This document shows, piece after piece, positions 7,696 to 16,060 of a DNA stretch of 64,000 nucleotides; the stretch's first letter is position 1; every line of letters starts with the position of its first letter. The stretch is taken from assembly GCA_022821545.1 (NCBI GenBank), contig JAJEDJ010000032.1, positions 1 to 64,000 of the forward strand. Direction: 5' to 3'. The translations under genes were made by a program, and so were the position numbers. The stretch comes from Caldilineaceae bacterium. GTDB taxonomy: Bacteria > Chloroflexota > Anaerolineae > Caldilineales > Caldilineaceae. A model generated the notes under the pieces. That model saw only the letters and a list, made by a program, of their open reading frames with translations, was not told the DNA's origin and did not search any database.

Positions 7696-7845
7696 GATCT
7701 GTCAAGTGATTTATCTATTGGTACTGCAAGGCGCATCTTAGATTTGGGGTTGACAGGTGAAGCGGGCTGCAGAATGCAGCGTAACTCCCCAGAGGTAGTC
7801 CGAAACTCACCCCCTTCTGGGATGCATCACTGTAGTCCTCCGAAT

Positions 7846-7895
7846 TTGACAACAACGTCAATACGTGCTATGATATATTTCCCAAAATTGGGAAA
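7846..7895 (+). promoter_or_regulatory. Strong sigma-70 promoter with operator-like inverted repeat at the start site
   Basis: A perfect -35 TTGACA (7846-7851), a 17-base spacer and a -10 TATGAT (7869-7874) are followed at the expected transcription start by TTTCCCAA, AA, TTGGGAAA (7878-7895), a perfect 8-base inverted repeat. A repressor bound there would block initiation. The downstream gene is the orphan at 8036-8635, about 140 bases away. Confidence 0.65.
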
Positions 7896-8035
7896 ATGCG
7901 GGGCTTGATTCGTATAGTACTTTAAGAATCGAATATGGAGTGGCTAGTCGGCACAGAGCAGTGTCGGGCAGAAAGAGACTGTGGCAGCAGTCACAGTACT
8001 CAGTTGTTTTCGGTCACCACACAAAGGATGCGCCT

Positions 8036-8635
8036 ATGGAACACATCAGCACGACAAATGCTATCGGCGCAACATTCAACTACTCTAAGGAGGACATTTT
8101 GAGATTAGCAAGTCCTATGAGGCTGTATAGTGGCAGTTGGGGTGCTTGGGTGATGGGGAAAAATGTGAAGCCGGGGACGCTGATCTGGCTTCGTACGCGT
8201 AACGGAAAATCTTGGTTTTCTGAAGTCCAGAGAGTGTTGTGGGAAGGACCATCGAAATTCACTGGTGATCTAGGGGCCATTTGCGAAAGAATGGACATAG
8301 CCCTGGACAACAGCTGTATCGTATTCGAGCTATTGTCAGACTTACTTTCGCAGTTAGAAGAAATCAACGCACAATCAACAGCAAGAATCAAACAGTTAGA
8401 AACAACTTGGCAAGGGCAAACTGAAACGCCGGCGTCGATGATGCCTGTACGTGACCCGATGCCCTTACCAGACATGGGATTCAAATCAGACGTAAAGCAT
8501 GACAGTATTCGCGACAGGGGAATCCTGGCAGATTATCGGGAAGAGCGAATTCGTCGTCAAAAGAAACGCATTCCCTCCCAGATTGCTGGACTTAACGACT
8601 ATTCCCGATTGTACGGCGGGGATTCGGCGTATTAA
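8036..8635 (+). CDS. Orphan protein of unknown function
   Basis: 199 residues from ATG 8036, chosen because AAAGGA lies seven bases upstream. The frame stays open as far as 7940 but has no better start. The protein has no signal peptide or membrane segment. Its middle (about residues 85-120) is a predicted helical, coiled-coil-like region (LSQLEEINAQSTARIKQLET). The C-terminus is basic (EERIRRQKKRIPS) and then Tyr/Gly-rich. I recognise no family. It has a strong promoter with operator-like repeat upstream and a strong terminator downstream, so it looks like a monocistronic regulated gene. Its base composition is more AT-rich than neighbours, which hints at acquisition. Confidence 0.55.
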   Translation: MEHISTTNAIGATFNYSKEDILRLASPMRLYSGSWGAWVMGKNVKPGTLIWLRTRNGKSWFSEVQRVLWEGPSKFTGDLGAICERMDIALDNSCIVFELLSDLLSQLEEINAQSTARIKQLETTWQGQTETPASMMPVRDPMPLPDMGFKSDVKHDSIRDRGILADYREERIRRQKKRIPSQIAGLNDYSRLYGGDSAY

Positions 8636-8686
8636 GCTAAGCTGCCGGAAGAGGCAGGCAACGAATCTTTAGGAAAAGATAGATCG

Positions 8687-8728
8687 AACGGCGGGGGATC
8701 GCTTGATTGCCCCCGCCGTTTGCTTTTT
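8687..8728 (+). terminator. Strong rho-independent terminator
   Basis: AACGGCGGGGG (8687-8697) pairs perfectly with CCCCCGCCGTT (8710-8720) across a 12-base loop, followed by TGCTTTTT. It ends the transcript of the orphan gene at 8036-8635. Confidence 0.85.
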
Positions 8729-8772
8729 CTCGATTTGATCGTGCCCTAGTTAATGATAATGAATCAACCCCC

Positions 8773-9570
8773 TCAATACAGCTCCGGCCGTCTGTCGGCG
8801 AAAATCGGGATCTTTTGCCGCGTCGCTTCCACTGTATCCAGGTCGATGCGCACGGTCAGCAGCGCCTCGGTCTCGCCGCCCTCGATCAGCGTCTCTCCCC
8901 ACGGATCGATCACCGCCGACGCGCCGAAAAAGCTCACGTCCTCCGTCGTGCCCACGCGGTTGCATGCGGCCACAAACCACTGGTTCTCGATCGCCCGACT
9001 GCGCAGCAGCGTGCGCCAGTGCATACGCCGCGGGTGCGGCCACGCCGCCGGCAGGATCAGCAGACGCGCGCCCTCCAACGCGTAGCGCCGGAACAGCTCG
9101 GGGAAACGCAGATCATAACAGATCGCCAGCCCCGCGCAGCCCCACGGCAGCTCGTGCATGGCGCCCGACTCTCCCGGCGCCAGGTACTTCTCCTCACTCA
9201 TCAGCCGGAAAAGGTGCATCTTCCTGTAGCTGGCGGCCAGCCTGCCCTCCGGGCTGTAGAGGACCATCGTATTGTAGAACTGGTCCCCCTCGCTCTCCAG
9301 CATCGAGCCGGTCAGCCAGACATGGTTGTCCCTTGCCAGGGTGGCGAAGCGCCCGAACCAGCCGCCGTCACCGGCCTCGGCGGCCAGGGGCGACGCATAG
9401 GCCGCCGCGTTTTCCAGGTCGATAGAGCTATGCCACAGCTCCGGCAGCACAACCAGATCGCTGCCGCGGCCGGCCGCATCGGCGATGAACGCCTCCGCGC
9501 GCTCGAAGTTGCGCTCCGGTTCGCCGAACAGACTGTCCATCTGCACCAGGGTAAGAACGAATTCAGACAT
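8773..9570 (-). CDS. Nitrilase-superfamily carbon-nitrogen hydrolase
   Basis: 265 residues with the complete catalytic triad: Glu44 in VVLPELW, Lys117 in YRKMHLF and Cys151 in AICYDLRFPE. The layout is that of the amidase/omega-amidase and carbamoylase branches, which hydrolyse C-N bonds of amides rather than nitriles. The substrate cannot be told from sequence. Length is normal and the protein is presumably cytosolic. It lies alone on the minus strand, 94 bases downstream of a VOC gene that may share its transcript. A partial, nearly identical copy of its 3' part lies at 5781-6143. Confidence 0.9.
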   Translation of the reverse strand: MSEFVLTLVQMDSLFGEPERNFERAEAFIADAAGRGSDLVVLPELWHSSIDLENAAAYASPLAAEAGDGGWFGRFATLARDNHVWLTGSMLESEGDQFYNTMVLYSPEGRLAASYRKMHLFRLMSEEKYLAPGESGAMHELPWGCAGLAICYDLRFPELFRRYALEGARLLILPAAWPHPRRMHWRTLLRSRAIENQWFVAACNRVGTTEDVSFFGASAVIDPWGETLIEGGETEALLTVRIDLDTVEATRQKIPIFADRRPELY

Positions 9571-9633
9571 AATTTGGTATACCTTTCCGAGATTTCGAGA
9601 ATCGGTGGCCGGCGGCCCGCGAACTTACCGACC

Positions 9634-9660
9634 GCTGACCACCAGTCACTGACCACTGAA
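9634..9660. repeat. Short intergenic repeat of TGACCACTG type
   Basis: The gap between the nitrilase and VOC genes contains CTGACCACC, AGTCACTGACCACTGA. The same words recur in a longer array at 13288-13366. Confidence 0.5.
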
Positions 9661-9664
9661 GTTA

Positions 9665-10036
9665 TCAAACGTGCTGATCGACGAGAATTGGATTGCCGTC
9701 GGGGTCCACGATCACAAAACTCGCCGGGCCCGTTGTCGTTTCGTCGGCCTCGCTGGCAAACTCGATCCCGTCCGCTTTCAGCCTTTGCTGAATCTCCCTC
9801 ACATCGGTAAAGCTGTCGAGAGGCTGCGCCGAACTGTCCCAGCCGGGATTGAAGGTCAGGATATTCTTTTCGAACATGCCCTGAAAGAGGCCGATCACGC
9901 AGCTGGGGCACTTCATTATGAGCCAGCCCTCGTTTGCGTCACCGCCGAACACCTCAAAACCGAGCCTTTCGTAAAAGGCCTTCGAGACCGCAATATCCTT
10001 GACTGTCAGGCTAACCGAAAAACTGCCTAAATCCAT
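9665..10036 (-). CDS. VOC-family (glyoxalase/bleomycin-resistance fold) protein
   Basis: 123 residues in the single-module VOC layout: an N-terminal strand and helix (FSVSLTVKDIAVSKAFYERL), a central strand region with FGGDANEGWLIM, and the C-terminal FVIVDPDGNPILVDQH. The DPDGNP motif near the end is characteristic. Metal-binding His/Glu residues are not clearly complete, so it may be a binding or resistance protein rather than a glyoxalase. It lies on the minus strand between a membrane protein gene and the nitrilase. Function beyond the fold is unknown. Confidence 0.8.
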   Translation of the reverse strand: MDLGSFSVSLTVKDIAVSKAFYERLGFEVFGGDANEGWLIMKCPSCVIGLFQGMFEKNILTFNPGWDSSAQPLDSFTDVREIQQRLKADGIEFASEADETTTGPASFVIVDPDGNPILVDQHV

Positions 10037-10120
10037 TTTATGGCTCCACTCTCTCCTGCAGATCTGACTGCAATCATAAGGGCTATGAACTCGTTTTGTC
10101 CACTACCCGCGCCGCGCCGC

Positions 10121-10951
10121 TCACTGCGTTTCCTCCGGATCCGGCAACACCTCCACCGCCGCGCCGGGCGCGGGACCGCCGTATTCGCCCAGCCTGCGCG
10201 CGCGAGCTACGCTCTCGGAACTCTGACTGCGCGCACGGGACTGAGTGGACGCGGCGTCGACATTCAGCTTGCGGCTGGGAAGCGGACGCGTTGACCGCCA
10301 GATCAACCACGCGCCCAGCAGGGGCAACAGCGCCGGCCACAGTCGCAGCGGAAGATTCTGTTGACCCAGGCCAACCGAAAAAAGAAAGAGGCCCAACAGC
10401 ACCAGCACGGAGCCGGGAACCAGCGCCCACCACAGCTGCCACCGCTGTCCCAGGAGGTAGAGCAGGAAAAAGACCGCGCCCAGGCCAATGAAGAGGACAG
10501 TGCCCAATACCGACGGGTCCTCGGTCAGACTGCTCAGGGCGATCGTGCCGCCTAACATCAGCATGAATCCGCCCGGAATGATCGCCCACCAGCGCTCTGC
10601 CCGGTCCAGCAGATAGATGTGGGCGAACGCGATGGCCTGGCCGACGAACAGAACGCCGGCCGTGATGCGCTGGTCCAGCGCGGGCAGGGTGGAGAGGTAG
10701 ACCATCGCCGCCAGGGCGATCAGCGTCCAGCCGGGGATCAGGCGCCACCAGTTGTCGCGGGCCGAAAGATAGCCGCCGACAAACAGGAGCGCGAGGAGGC
10801 CGAGCAGCGCGGCCGCCCCATATTGAACGTAGGGTTCAAAGTGGACAAAGACGTCAAAGTTAAACAGCAGCAGTCCAACGCCCGCCAGCGCCAGCAACAC
10901 GCCCCAGATCAGGTTGTTGACGCGGTTGTCGCTGCTCTTGGCGGTCATCAA
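10121..10951 (-). CDS. Multi-pass membrane protein with internal repeats
   Basis: 276 residues with about eight hydrophobic segments in the first 215 residues and a hydrophilic Ser/Arg-rich then acidic tail. A short unit recurs three times before membrane segments: WWRLIPGWTLIALA (about residue 67), WWAIIPGGFMLMLGG (about 120) and WWALVPGSVLVLLG (about 173). This implies triplication of a two-helix unit. No transporter or enzyme family is recognised. It starts 12 bases after the molybdenum hydroxylase large-subunit gene and probably shares its transcript. Confidence 0.7.
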   Translation of the reverse strand: MMTAKSSDNRVNNLIWGVLLALAGVGLLLFNFDVFVHFEPYVQYGAAALLGLLALLFVGGYLSARDNWWRLIPGWTLIALAAMVYLSTLPALDQRITAGVLFVGQAIAFAHIYLLDRAERWWAIIPGGFMLMLGGTIALSSLTEDPSVLGTVLFIGLGAVFFLLYLLGQRWQLWWALVPGSVLVLLGLFLFSVGLGQQNLPLRLWPALLPLLGAWLIWRSTRPLPSRKLNVDAASTQSRARSQSSESVARARRLGEYGGPAPGAAVEVLPDPEETQ

Positions 10952-10963
10952 CTGGGCTCCTGA

Positions 10964-13267
10964 TCAGCCACCGGCAGCCGGCATCCCATCGCTGGCCGCC
11001 ATGCCGCGCCAGACCGTCTCCGGCGTAAACGGCAGCACATCGTACCAGATGCCGAGCGCATCGTGCAGCGCCGCCGCGATGGCCGGCGCCGTCGGCAGAA
11101 AGGGCATCTCCGCCATCCCGCGCGCGCCCAGCGGCCCCTGCGGATCCGGCAGCTCCAGGATCACGGGCACGATCTCCTCGGCGACGTCGGCCACGCCGGG
11201 GATCAGATAGTTGCTCAAATGGGGCGTGATCGTGATTCCCTCCTCCTGCAGGTAGTTCTCCAGCAGTGTCCAGCCGATGGACTGGGCCACCGCTCCCTCT
11301 ATCTGCCCCTCCACATGCTGCGGATGAACCGCCTTGCCCACGTCGTTGACGCTGATCAGCCGCTTGACCGTCACGTGCCCGGTCTCCCGGTCAACCGCAA
11401 CGTCGGCCACCTGCGCGCAATATCCGTAGGTGATGTTGGGATCGCAGGCGCCCGTCTCGCGATCGAAAGGGGTCGTGGCCCGCGGATGATAGACAAACTC
11501 CGCCCGCGCCGGGCGTTCCTCATCCCGCCACAGCGCCATCGCCCGGTCGGCCGCGCCCTGAATCGCGTTGCCGGCCATAAAGGTCATGCGACTGGCGGAG
11601 CTGCTGCCGCTCGAGCCGGTCACGTCGGTGTCCTCCGCCTCCAACTCCACCTGCTCCGGCGAAAGCCCCAACATCTCCGCGGTCATGAGGATGAAAGCGG
11701 TGTGCGCGCCCTGCCCCACCTCGGCGCCGACGCAGCCGACGCGCGCCCGTTCGACCCTCTCCTCGCCGTGCAGCTCCACCCAGGCCGTGCAGTGCTCCGG
11801 GAAGCCGAAACTGTAGCCCACGTTCTTATAGGAGACGGCGATCCCCCGGCCGTGCGCGATGCGGCCGCGCGAAGAGTCAAGGCTCGTGGTCAGCAGCCCG
11901 TTGCCACCGTTCGCCGGCGCGCCGCCGGCCGTTGCAGCCGCAACCGACCACTGGCCGTCGCGCTCTTGCCAGCCGCCCTGCCGCGCCGCCTCGGCCAGCA
12001 CCTCTTCGGTCGTACAGCCGGCGGGGACCGGGCTGCCGGTGACCAGGGTCGAGCCGTCGCGCAGGATGTTGCGCATCCGGAATTCAACCGGGTCCATGTT
12101 CAGGGCATGCGCCAGCTTGGTCATCTGCATCTCGGCGGCGAAGTGCGCCTGCGGCCCGCCGAAACCGCGAAATGCGCCGCCCGGACAGTTGTTGGTATAA
12201 ACGGTACGCGCATCCACGTGCGCGTTCGGAATCTCATAAGGGCCCAGGCACATCAGCGTGGCGTTCGCCAGGACCTTGGTACTGGTGTAGGCGTAAGCGC
12301 CCGAGTCGCTGGTCAAATCCATCTGCGCCGCCGCGATCCTGCCCTCTCTGGTCGCCCCCCACTTGGCGCGAATGACGAAGGCATGCCGCTTGTGGTGCCC
12401 GATGATCGACTCCTCCCGGCTCCACACGGTCTTCACGGGGCGCCCCGTCTTCCACGCGGCCAGCGCCAGCGGGATCTGGACCGACATATCCTCCCGCCCG
12501 CCAAAGGCCCCGCCGACAGCGGGGTAGCGCACCACGATCCGGTCCGCCGGCAGGTCGAGAGCATGGGAGATCTGTTCCTGGTCCTCGTGCATCCACTGCC
12601 CGGCGACGATGACCTCGATACGGCCGTCGGCGCGCACGCGGGCGAGGCCGGCCTCCGGCTGCAGATAGGCGTGTTCCTGCGGGTGCGTGCTGTAGACGCC
12701 CTCTACGCACACGGCGGCCTGAGCAAAGCCGGCATCGATATCCCCGCAGCGCAGGCGGTGCCTGACGAGCAGATTCGACTGTCTGTCCCGCCCTTCTTCG
12801 TAGGGAAAGTTGCTGAAAGGGTGGGGATGCAGCGGCTGTGCGCCGGCTGCCAGCGCCTGCTCCGTGCTGGTGATGACCGGCAGCGCTTCATACTCGATGT
12901 CGAGCAGCCGCGCCGCCGCCTCAGCCTGCGCCGCGGTCTCGGCCACTATCAGCGCCACCTTGTCCCCTTCCCAGCGTACGACCTCTGCCTGGGGCGTACT
13001 CCCCAGCCCGCACAGCACTGGCTGATCCGGCATCACCAGACCGTACTCGTTCACCGGCACGTCCGCCGCCGTCAGTACGGCGATGACGCCCTCCGCCGCC
13101 GCGGCCCGCTCCGTATCCATGCGGACAATACGCGCGTGGGGCACGCCGGCAAAGACGATCTTCAACCACGCCTGGCCGGGCAGGTCGATGTCCGCCGGGT
13201 AGGCAGCCTGTCCGGTCACCTTCTCGGCGGCGTCAAAACGGGGTATGCTGCTACCGACTGCGCGCAT
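10964..13267 (-). CDS. Molybdopterin-binding large subunit of a xanthine dehydrogenase-family hydroxylase
   Basis: 767 residues from ATG 13267, with GAGGT upstream. Recognised segments in order: the N-terminal a/b-hammerhead ([19 protein letters not shown]), [22 protein letters not shown] at the cofactor pocket, and near the end [18 protein letters not shown] with the catalytic Glu. The AFRGFGG form is of xanthine dehydrogenase type, not the Cys-containing loop of form I CO dehydrogenase. It should hydroxylate a heterocycle or aldehyde with water as oxygen source. Its FAD and 2Fe-2S partner is the fused protein at 14611-16041, with a GNAT and an acyltransferase gene between them. The substrate is not deducible. 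Confidence 0.9.
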   Translation of the reverse strand: MRAVGSSIPRFDAAEKVTGQAAYPADIDLPGQAWLKIVFAGVPHARIVRMDTERAAAAEGVIAVLTAADVPVNEYGLVMPDQPVLCGLGSTPQAEVVRWEGDKVALIVAETAAQAEAAARLLDIEYEALPVITSTEQALAAGAQPLHPHPFSNFPYEEGRDRQSNLLVRHRLRCGDIDAGFAQAAVCVEGVYSTHPQEHAYLQPEAGLARVRADGRIEVIVAGQWMHEDQEQISHALDLPADRIVVRYPAVGGAFGGREDMSVQIPLALAAWKTGRPVKTVWSREESIIGHHKRHAFVIRAKWGATREGRIAAAQMDLTSDSGAYAYTSTKVLANATLMCLGPYEIPNAHVDARTVYTNNCPGGAFRGFGGPQAHFAAEMQMTKLAHALNMDPVEFRMRNILRDGSTLVTGSPVPAGCTTEEVLAEAARQGGWQERDGQWSVAAATAGGAPANGGNGLLTTSLDSSRGRIAHGRGIAVSYKNVGYSFGFPEHCTAWVELHGEERVERARVGCVGAEVGQGAHTAFILMTAEMLGLSPEQVELEAEDTDVTGSSGSSSASRMTFMAGNAIQGAADRAMALWRDEERPARAEFVYHPRATTPFDRETGACDPNITYGYCAQVADVAVDRETGHVTVKRLISVNDVGKAVHPQHVEGQIEGAVAQSIGWTLLENYLQEEGITITPHLSNYLIPGVADVAEEIVPVILELPDPQGPLGARGMAEMPFLPTAPAIAAALHDALGIWYDVLPFTPETVWRGMAASDGMPAAGG

Positions 13268-13287
13268 CAAAATACCTCAAAGGCAAT

Positions 13288-13366
13288 ACTGTCTACTGAC
13301 CACTACCTACTGACCACTAACCACCGATCACTGCGGTTCTGACCACTGCAGTTCTGTCCACTGCAG
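13288..13366. repeat. Degenerate array of CTGACCACT / CACTGCAGTT words
   Basis: The gap between the large-subunit and acyltransferase genes is built from imperfect repeats: CTACTGACCACTA twice, ACCGATCACTGCGGTT, CTGACCACTGCAGTT and CTGTCCACTGCAGTT. Similar words occur at 9634-9660 and, more degraded, in several other gaps. The array ends at the stop of the acyltransferase gene. Confidence 0.7.
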
Positions 13367-13367
13367 T

Positions 13368-14108
13368 TCAAAACCACTCCGGATTTTGAGCCGGTATCCC
13401 GCGGTAATAGGCCCGAATCTCTTCGATCTGCGTTTCCATATCACCGCTCGGCCGGATAGTCGGACCGATACCCGCGACGCGCCGTTCAAAGTCGGCGTAG
13501 GCCAGGGTGATGGGCGCTCCCGAACCGTGAGCGATACGGTAGAAGCCGGTCTTCCAGCGCTCTACTTTTTTGCGTGTCCCCTCCGGCGTGAGAACCAGCA
13601 CGAACTTCTCGCTGCGGTTCATTTCGTCGATAACCTGCTGCGCAAGATCGCCGGGCGCCTGGCGATTCACCGGTATGGCGCCCATCCAGCGCATGAGACC
13701 GCCCAAGGGGTGATCGCAGGCTTCTCTCTTGACCATCCAACGGCAATCCAGCCCGGTGGCCAGAAAGAATCCAACCGCCAGCACGGCATCCCAGTGGGAG
13801 GTGTGAGGAGCGCCGATGATTACCAGCTTGGACACGTCGGGCAGCTGGCCCTCGATGCGCCAGCCGAGCAGTCTGTACAACAACCGGCCGATCGCGCGGG
13901 TCAGCCAGTTCCCGCGCCGCGGCAACGAGGGCGACATCACCAGATCCGCGCTGTGCGTGTCGACCAGCGGCTCCGGCCCCAGCCAGCCCCACTCTCCCAC
14001 ACTTGGCGAGGATGAAAGCAGCTTTCTTCTTTCCCGGCGGAAGAGAACAACGAGAAAGAAGATTCCGAGGAGAAAGAAAACGTCACTCCGCATTCCTTTT
14101 CTGATCAT
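13368..14108 (-). CDS. PlsC-like 1-acylglycerol-3-phosphate acyltransferase family protein
   Basis: 246 residues from ATG 14108. The start is chosen because GAGGGGG lies upstream; ATG 14093 is an alternative. An N-terminal membrane helix (VFFLLGIFFLVVLF) is followed by the acyltransferase core: PHTSHWDAV, which holds the H-x4-D motif, and TPEGTRKK, which corresponds to the third acyltransferase block. The family transfers acyl chains to lysophospholipids or similar acceptors at the membrane. The gene overlaps the end of the GNAT gene by 26 bases. It lies inside the molybdenum hydroxylase operon, where its role is unclear. Confidence 0.8.
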   Translation of the reverse strand: MIRKGMRSDVFFLLGIFFLVVLFRRERRKLLSSSPSVGEWGWLGPEPLVDTHSADLVMSPSLPRRGNWLTRAIGRLLYRLLGWRIEGQLPDVSKLVIIGAPHTSHWDAVLAVGFFLATGLDCRWMVKREACDHPLGGLMRWMGAIPVNRQAPGDLAQQVIDEMNRSEKFVLVLTPEGTRKKVERWKTGFYRIAHGSGAPITLAYADFERRVAGIGPTIRPSGDMETQIEEIRAYYRGIPAQNPEWF

Positions 14109-14601
14109 AGATGCGAAACCCCCTCTTCTGGTAGTTAGGCAACGCCGCCGGATGGTCCAACGTGCAGGTGTGGACCCAGACCCGCTGCGGGCCAAGCGCC
14201 CACGCGCGGCGGATCGCCGCCGTCAGCAACGCGCCCCCCACACCCTGGCCGACAAATGGAGGCAGCAGCCCGAAATAGGCCAGTTCGACCTGCTTTTTTC
14301 CATCCTCGCGCTGCTCATCCAGCTCAAAATAGCCGGCCGGCGTCCCCTGCACATATCCGATCCATGTCTGCATCCCGGGCCGCTCCACCCAGGCCTGCCA
14401 CTGTTCTGCCGTCCAAGGCAGACGCGTCGTCCACGAATATGCCCGCCCCACCTCGGTATAGAAAAAGCGATTCAGCGCGGGGAAAGCCAGCTCCGCCCGG
14501 CGCACGGCAAAAGGTTCCGCGGGCGGCCGCGCCGGCCGCAGCTCCTCCGCGCCGGTCATCTCCAGATAGTAGGTGATTACTTCGTTTCCGTCCGTTCCCA
14601 T
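14083..14601 (-). CDS. GNAT-family N-acetyltransferase
   Basis: 172 residues. The acetyl-CoA-binding motif A is visible as PPFVGQGVGGALLTAAIRRA, preceded by VELAYFGLLP and followed by the C-terminal strand (RVWVHTCTLDHPAALPNYQK, then RGFRIY). This fits the GNAT fold complete to its end. Small-molecule or protein substrate unknown. It starts 9 bases after the stop of the FAD/2Fe-2S subunit gene, so it is co-transcribed with the hydroxylase genes. Confidence 0.85.
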   Translation of the reverse strand: MGTDGNEVITYYLEMTGAEELRPARPPAEPFAVRRAELAFPALNRFFYTEVGRAYSWTTRLPWTAEQWQAWVERPGMQTWIGYVQGTPAGYFELDEQREDGKKQVELAYFGLLPPFVGQGVGGALLTAAIRRAWALGPQRVWVHTCTLDHPAALPNYQKRGFRIYDQKRNAE

Positions 14602-14610
14602 CTACTCGGC

Positions 14611-16041
14611 TCACTCCTCTCCCCTCACTCCTCGCCCTGCCGCCACCACCGCGTCCAGGATCTTGCGATAACCGGTGCAGCGGCACAGGTTGCCCGTCAG
14701 CGCCTCCTGCGCCTCCAGGCGGTTGGGGTTGGAACGCTCCGCCAGCAGCGCCGCCGCCGACATCACGATCCCCGGCGTACAGAATCCGCACTGCACGCCG
14801 CCGCTCTCGATCAGCGCCTGCTGCACACTGTGCAACAGCTCCGCCGACTCCGCTGACGAACCGGTCAACCCCTCGACTGTCACGACCTCGCTGCCCGCCG
14901 CCCGCTCCGCCGGCACGAGACAGGCCATGACGGCCATGCCGTCCAGGTAAACTGTGCAGGCCCCGCATTCACCCTCCGCGCAGCCCTCTTTCACGCCAAC
15001 AAAACCCGCGGCACGCAGGCTGTCCAGCAGCGTCATGCCGCCTTCAAGTTCGACAGCGCTGCCGTTGACGGTTGCTGCGGCGCGCGGCCCCGTCGAGACC
15101 GGCCAGCGGCCCTGCGTATCGCCCCACAGCGTCACCGGCGTCTCCAGCCACCCCTCCCGCTCGCGCCCATCCCGCAGCTGGCGCAGCAGGCGGGCGACCA
15201 GCGTCTCCACCATCGCGGCCCGGTATGAAGCGCTGCCGCGCAGATCGTCGATCGGCCGCGCCTGCGCTGCCGCCAGCCGCGCCGCCTCCTCTATCGTCTC
15301 CTCGGTCAGCGTTCTGCCTACCAAAAACGCTTCGGCCTCTGACGCCCGCGCCACCGTCGGCGCTACCGCGCCCAGCGCAACTGCCGCATGGGTGACCTCT
15401 GCCGAGCCCCAGTCCTCCCCGCCGCAGGCAACTGAACCGGCCACGCTCAATATGCTGATCGCCTGCGCGCGCCGCAGCCCCAGCTTGATAAAGTTCCCCC
15501 GCCGCGCCGGACCGGGCAAGGGAATGGAGATGCGCGTGAGCATCTCGTCGTCCGCCAGGTCCACTTGGCGCACGCCGCGGAAAAAGCGGGCCAGCGGCAG
15601 CGTGCGGCTGCCGCGCGCCGCACTCTCGAGGCGGACGCTGGCGTCCAGCGCCAGCAGCGGCACAATCGAGTCGTTGGCCGGGCTGGCGGTGACCAGGTTG
15701 CCCGCCACCGTCGCCCGGTTCCGAATCTGCGGCGCGCCGATCTCCCAGCACGCCCGCGCCAGCGGGAACGCCCCCTCCACGACCGCCCGGCTGCGAACGC
15801 ACTGGTTATGCGTCACCAGGGGACCCAGATGGAGCGCGCCGTCCTCTTCCCAAATGTCGGCCAGGCCGGGTATACGCGTCAGATCGATCAACCCCGCCCG
15901 GGCGCCGTCGGCGGCGCCGGCGCGCGCCAGATCGATAAGGAGGTCGGTGCCGCCGGCGATGAACCGGGCCGCGGCGCCGTGTTCCGCCTTCAACTTCAAG
16001 GCATCTGTCAATGTAAGGGGAGATGTGCAGAAACGGTACAT
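14611..16041 (-). CDS. Fused FAD-binding and [2Fe-2S] subunit of a molybdenum hydroxylase
   Basis: 476 residues. Residues 1 to about 290 are a CoxM/CutM-type FAD domain with GGTDLLIDLARAG and ATVAGNLVTASPANDS flavin loops. Residues about 310-476 are a CoxS/CutS-type iron-sulfur subunit with both clusters' ligands: GCAEGECGACTVYL for the plant-type cluster and QCGFCTPGI plus NLCRCTGY for the second. In most relatives these are two separate genes; here they are one polypeptide in the order FAD then 2Fe-2S. It would carry electrons from the Mo subunit at 10964-13267 to FAD. It follows the LLM gene by 19 bases. Its last codons lie in a repeat-like CT-rich stretch. Confidence 0.9.
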   Translation of the reverse strand: MYRFCTSPLTLTDALKLKAEHGAAARFIAGGTDLLIDLARAGAADGARAGLIDLTRIPGLADIWEEDGALHLGPLVTHNQCVRSRAVVEGAFPLARACWEIGAPQIRNRATVAGNLVTASPANDSIVPLLALDASVRLESAARGSRTLPLARFFRGVRQVDLADDEMLTRISIPLPGPARRGNFIKLGLRRAQAISILSVAGSVACGGEDWGSAEVTHAAVALGAVAPTVARASEAEAFLVGRTLTEETIEEAARLAAAQARPIDDLRGSASYRAAMVETLVARLLRQLRDGREREGWLETPVTLWGDTQGRWPVSTGPRAAATVNGSAVELEGGMTLLDSLRAAGFVGVKEGCAEGECGACTVYLDGMAVMACLVPAERAAGSEVVTVEGLTGSSAESAELLHSVQQALIESGGVQCGFCTPGIVMSAAALLAERSNPNRLEAQEALTGNLCRCTGYRKILDAVVAAGRGVRGEE

Positions 16042-16060
16042 TTCAGCCTACCGAGAGCAA

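Noticed and set aside
11063-13342. Very long plus-strand open frame opposite the molybdenum hydroxylase gene
   Set aside because: It is an antisense shadow due to high GC. The minus-strand gene has all family motifs, while the antisense product is Arg/His-rich with none.
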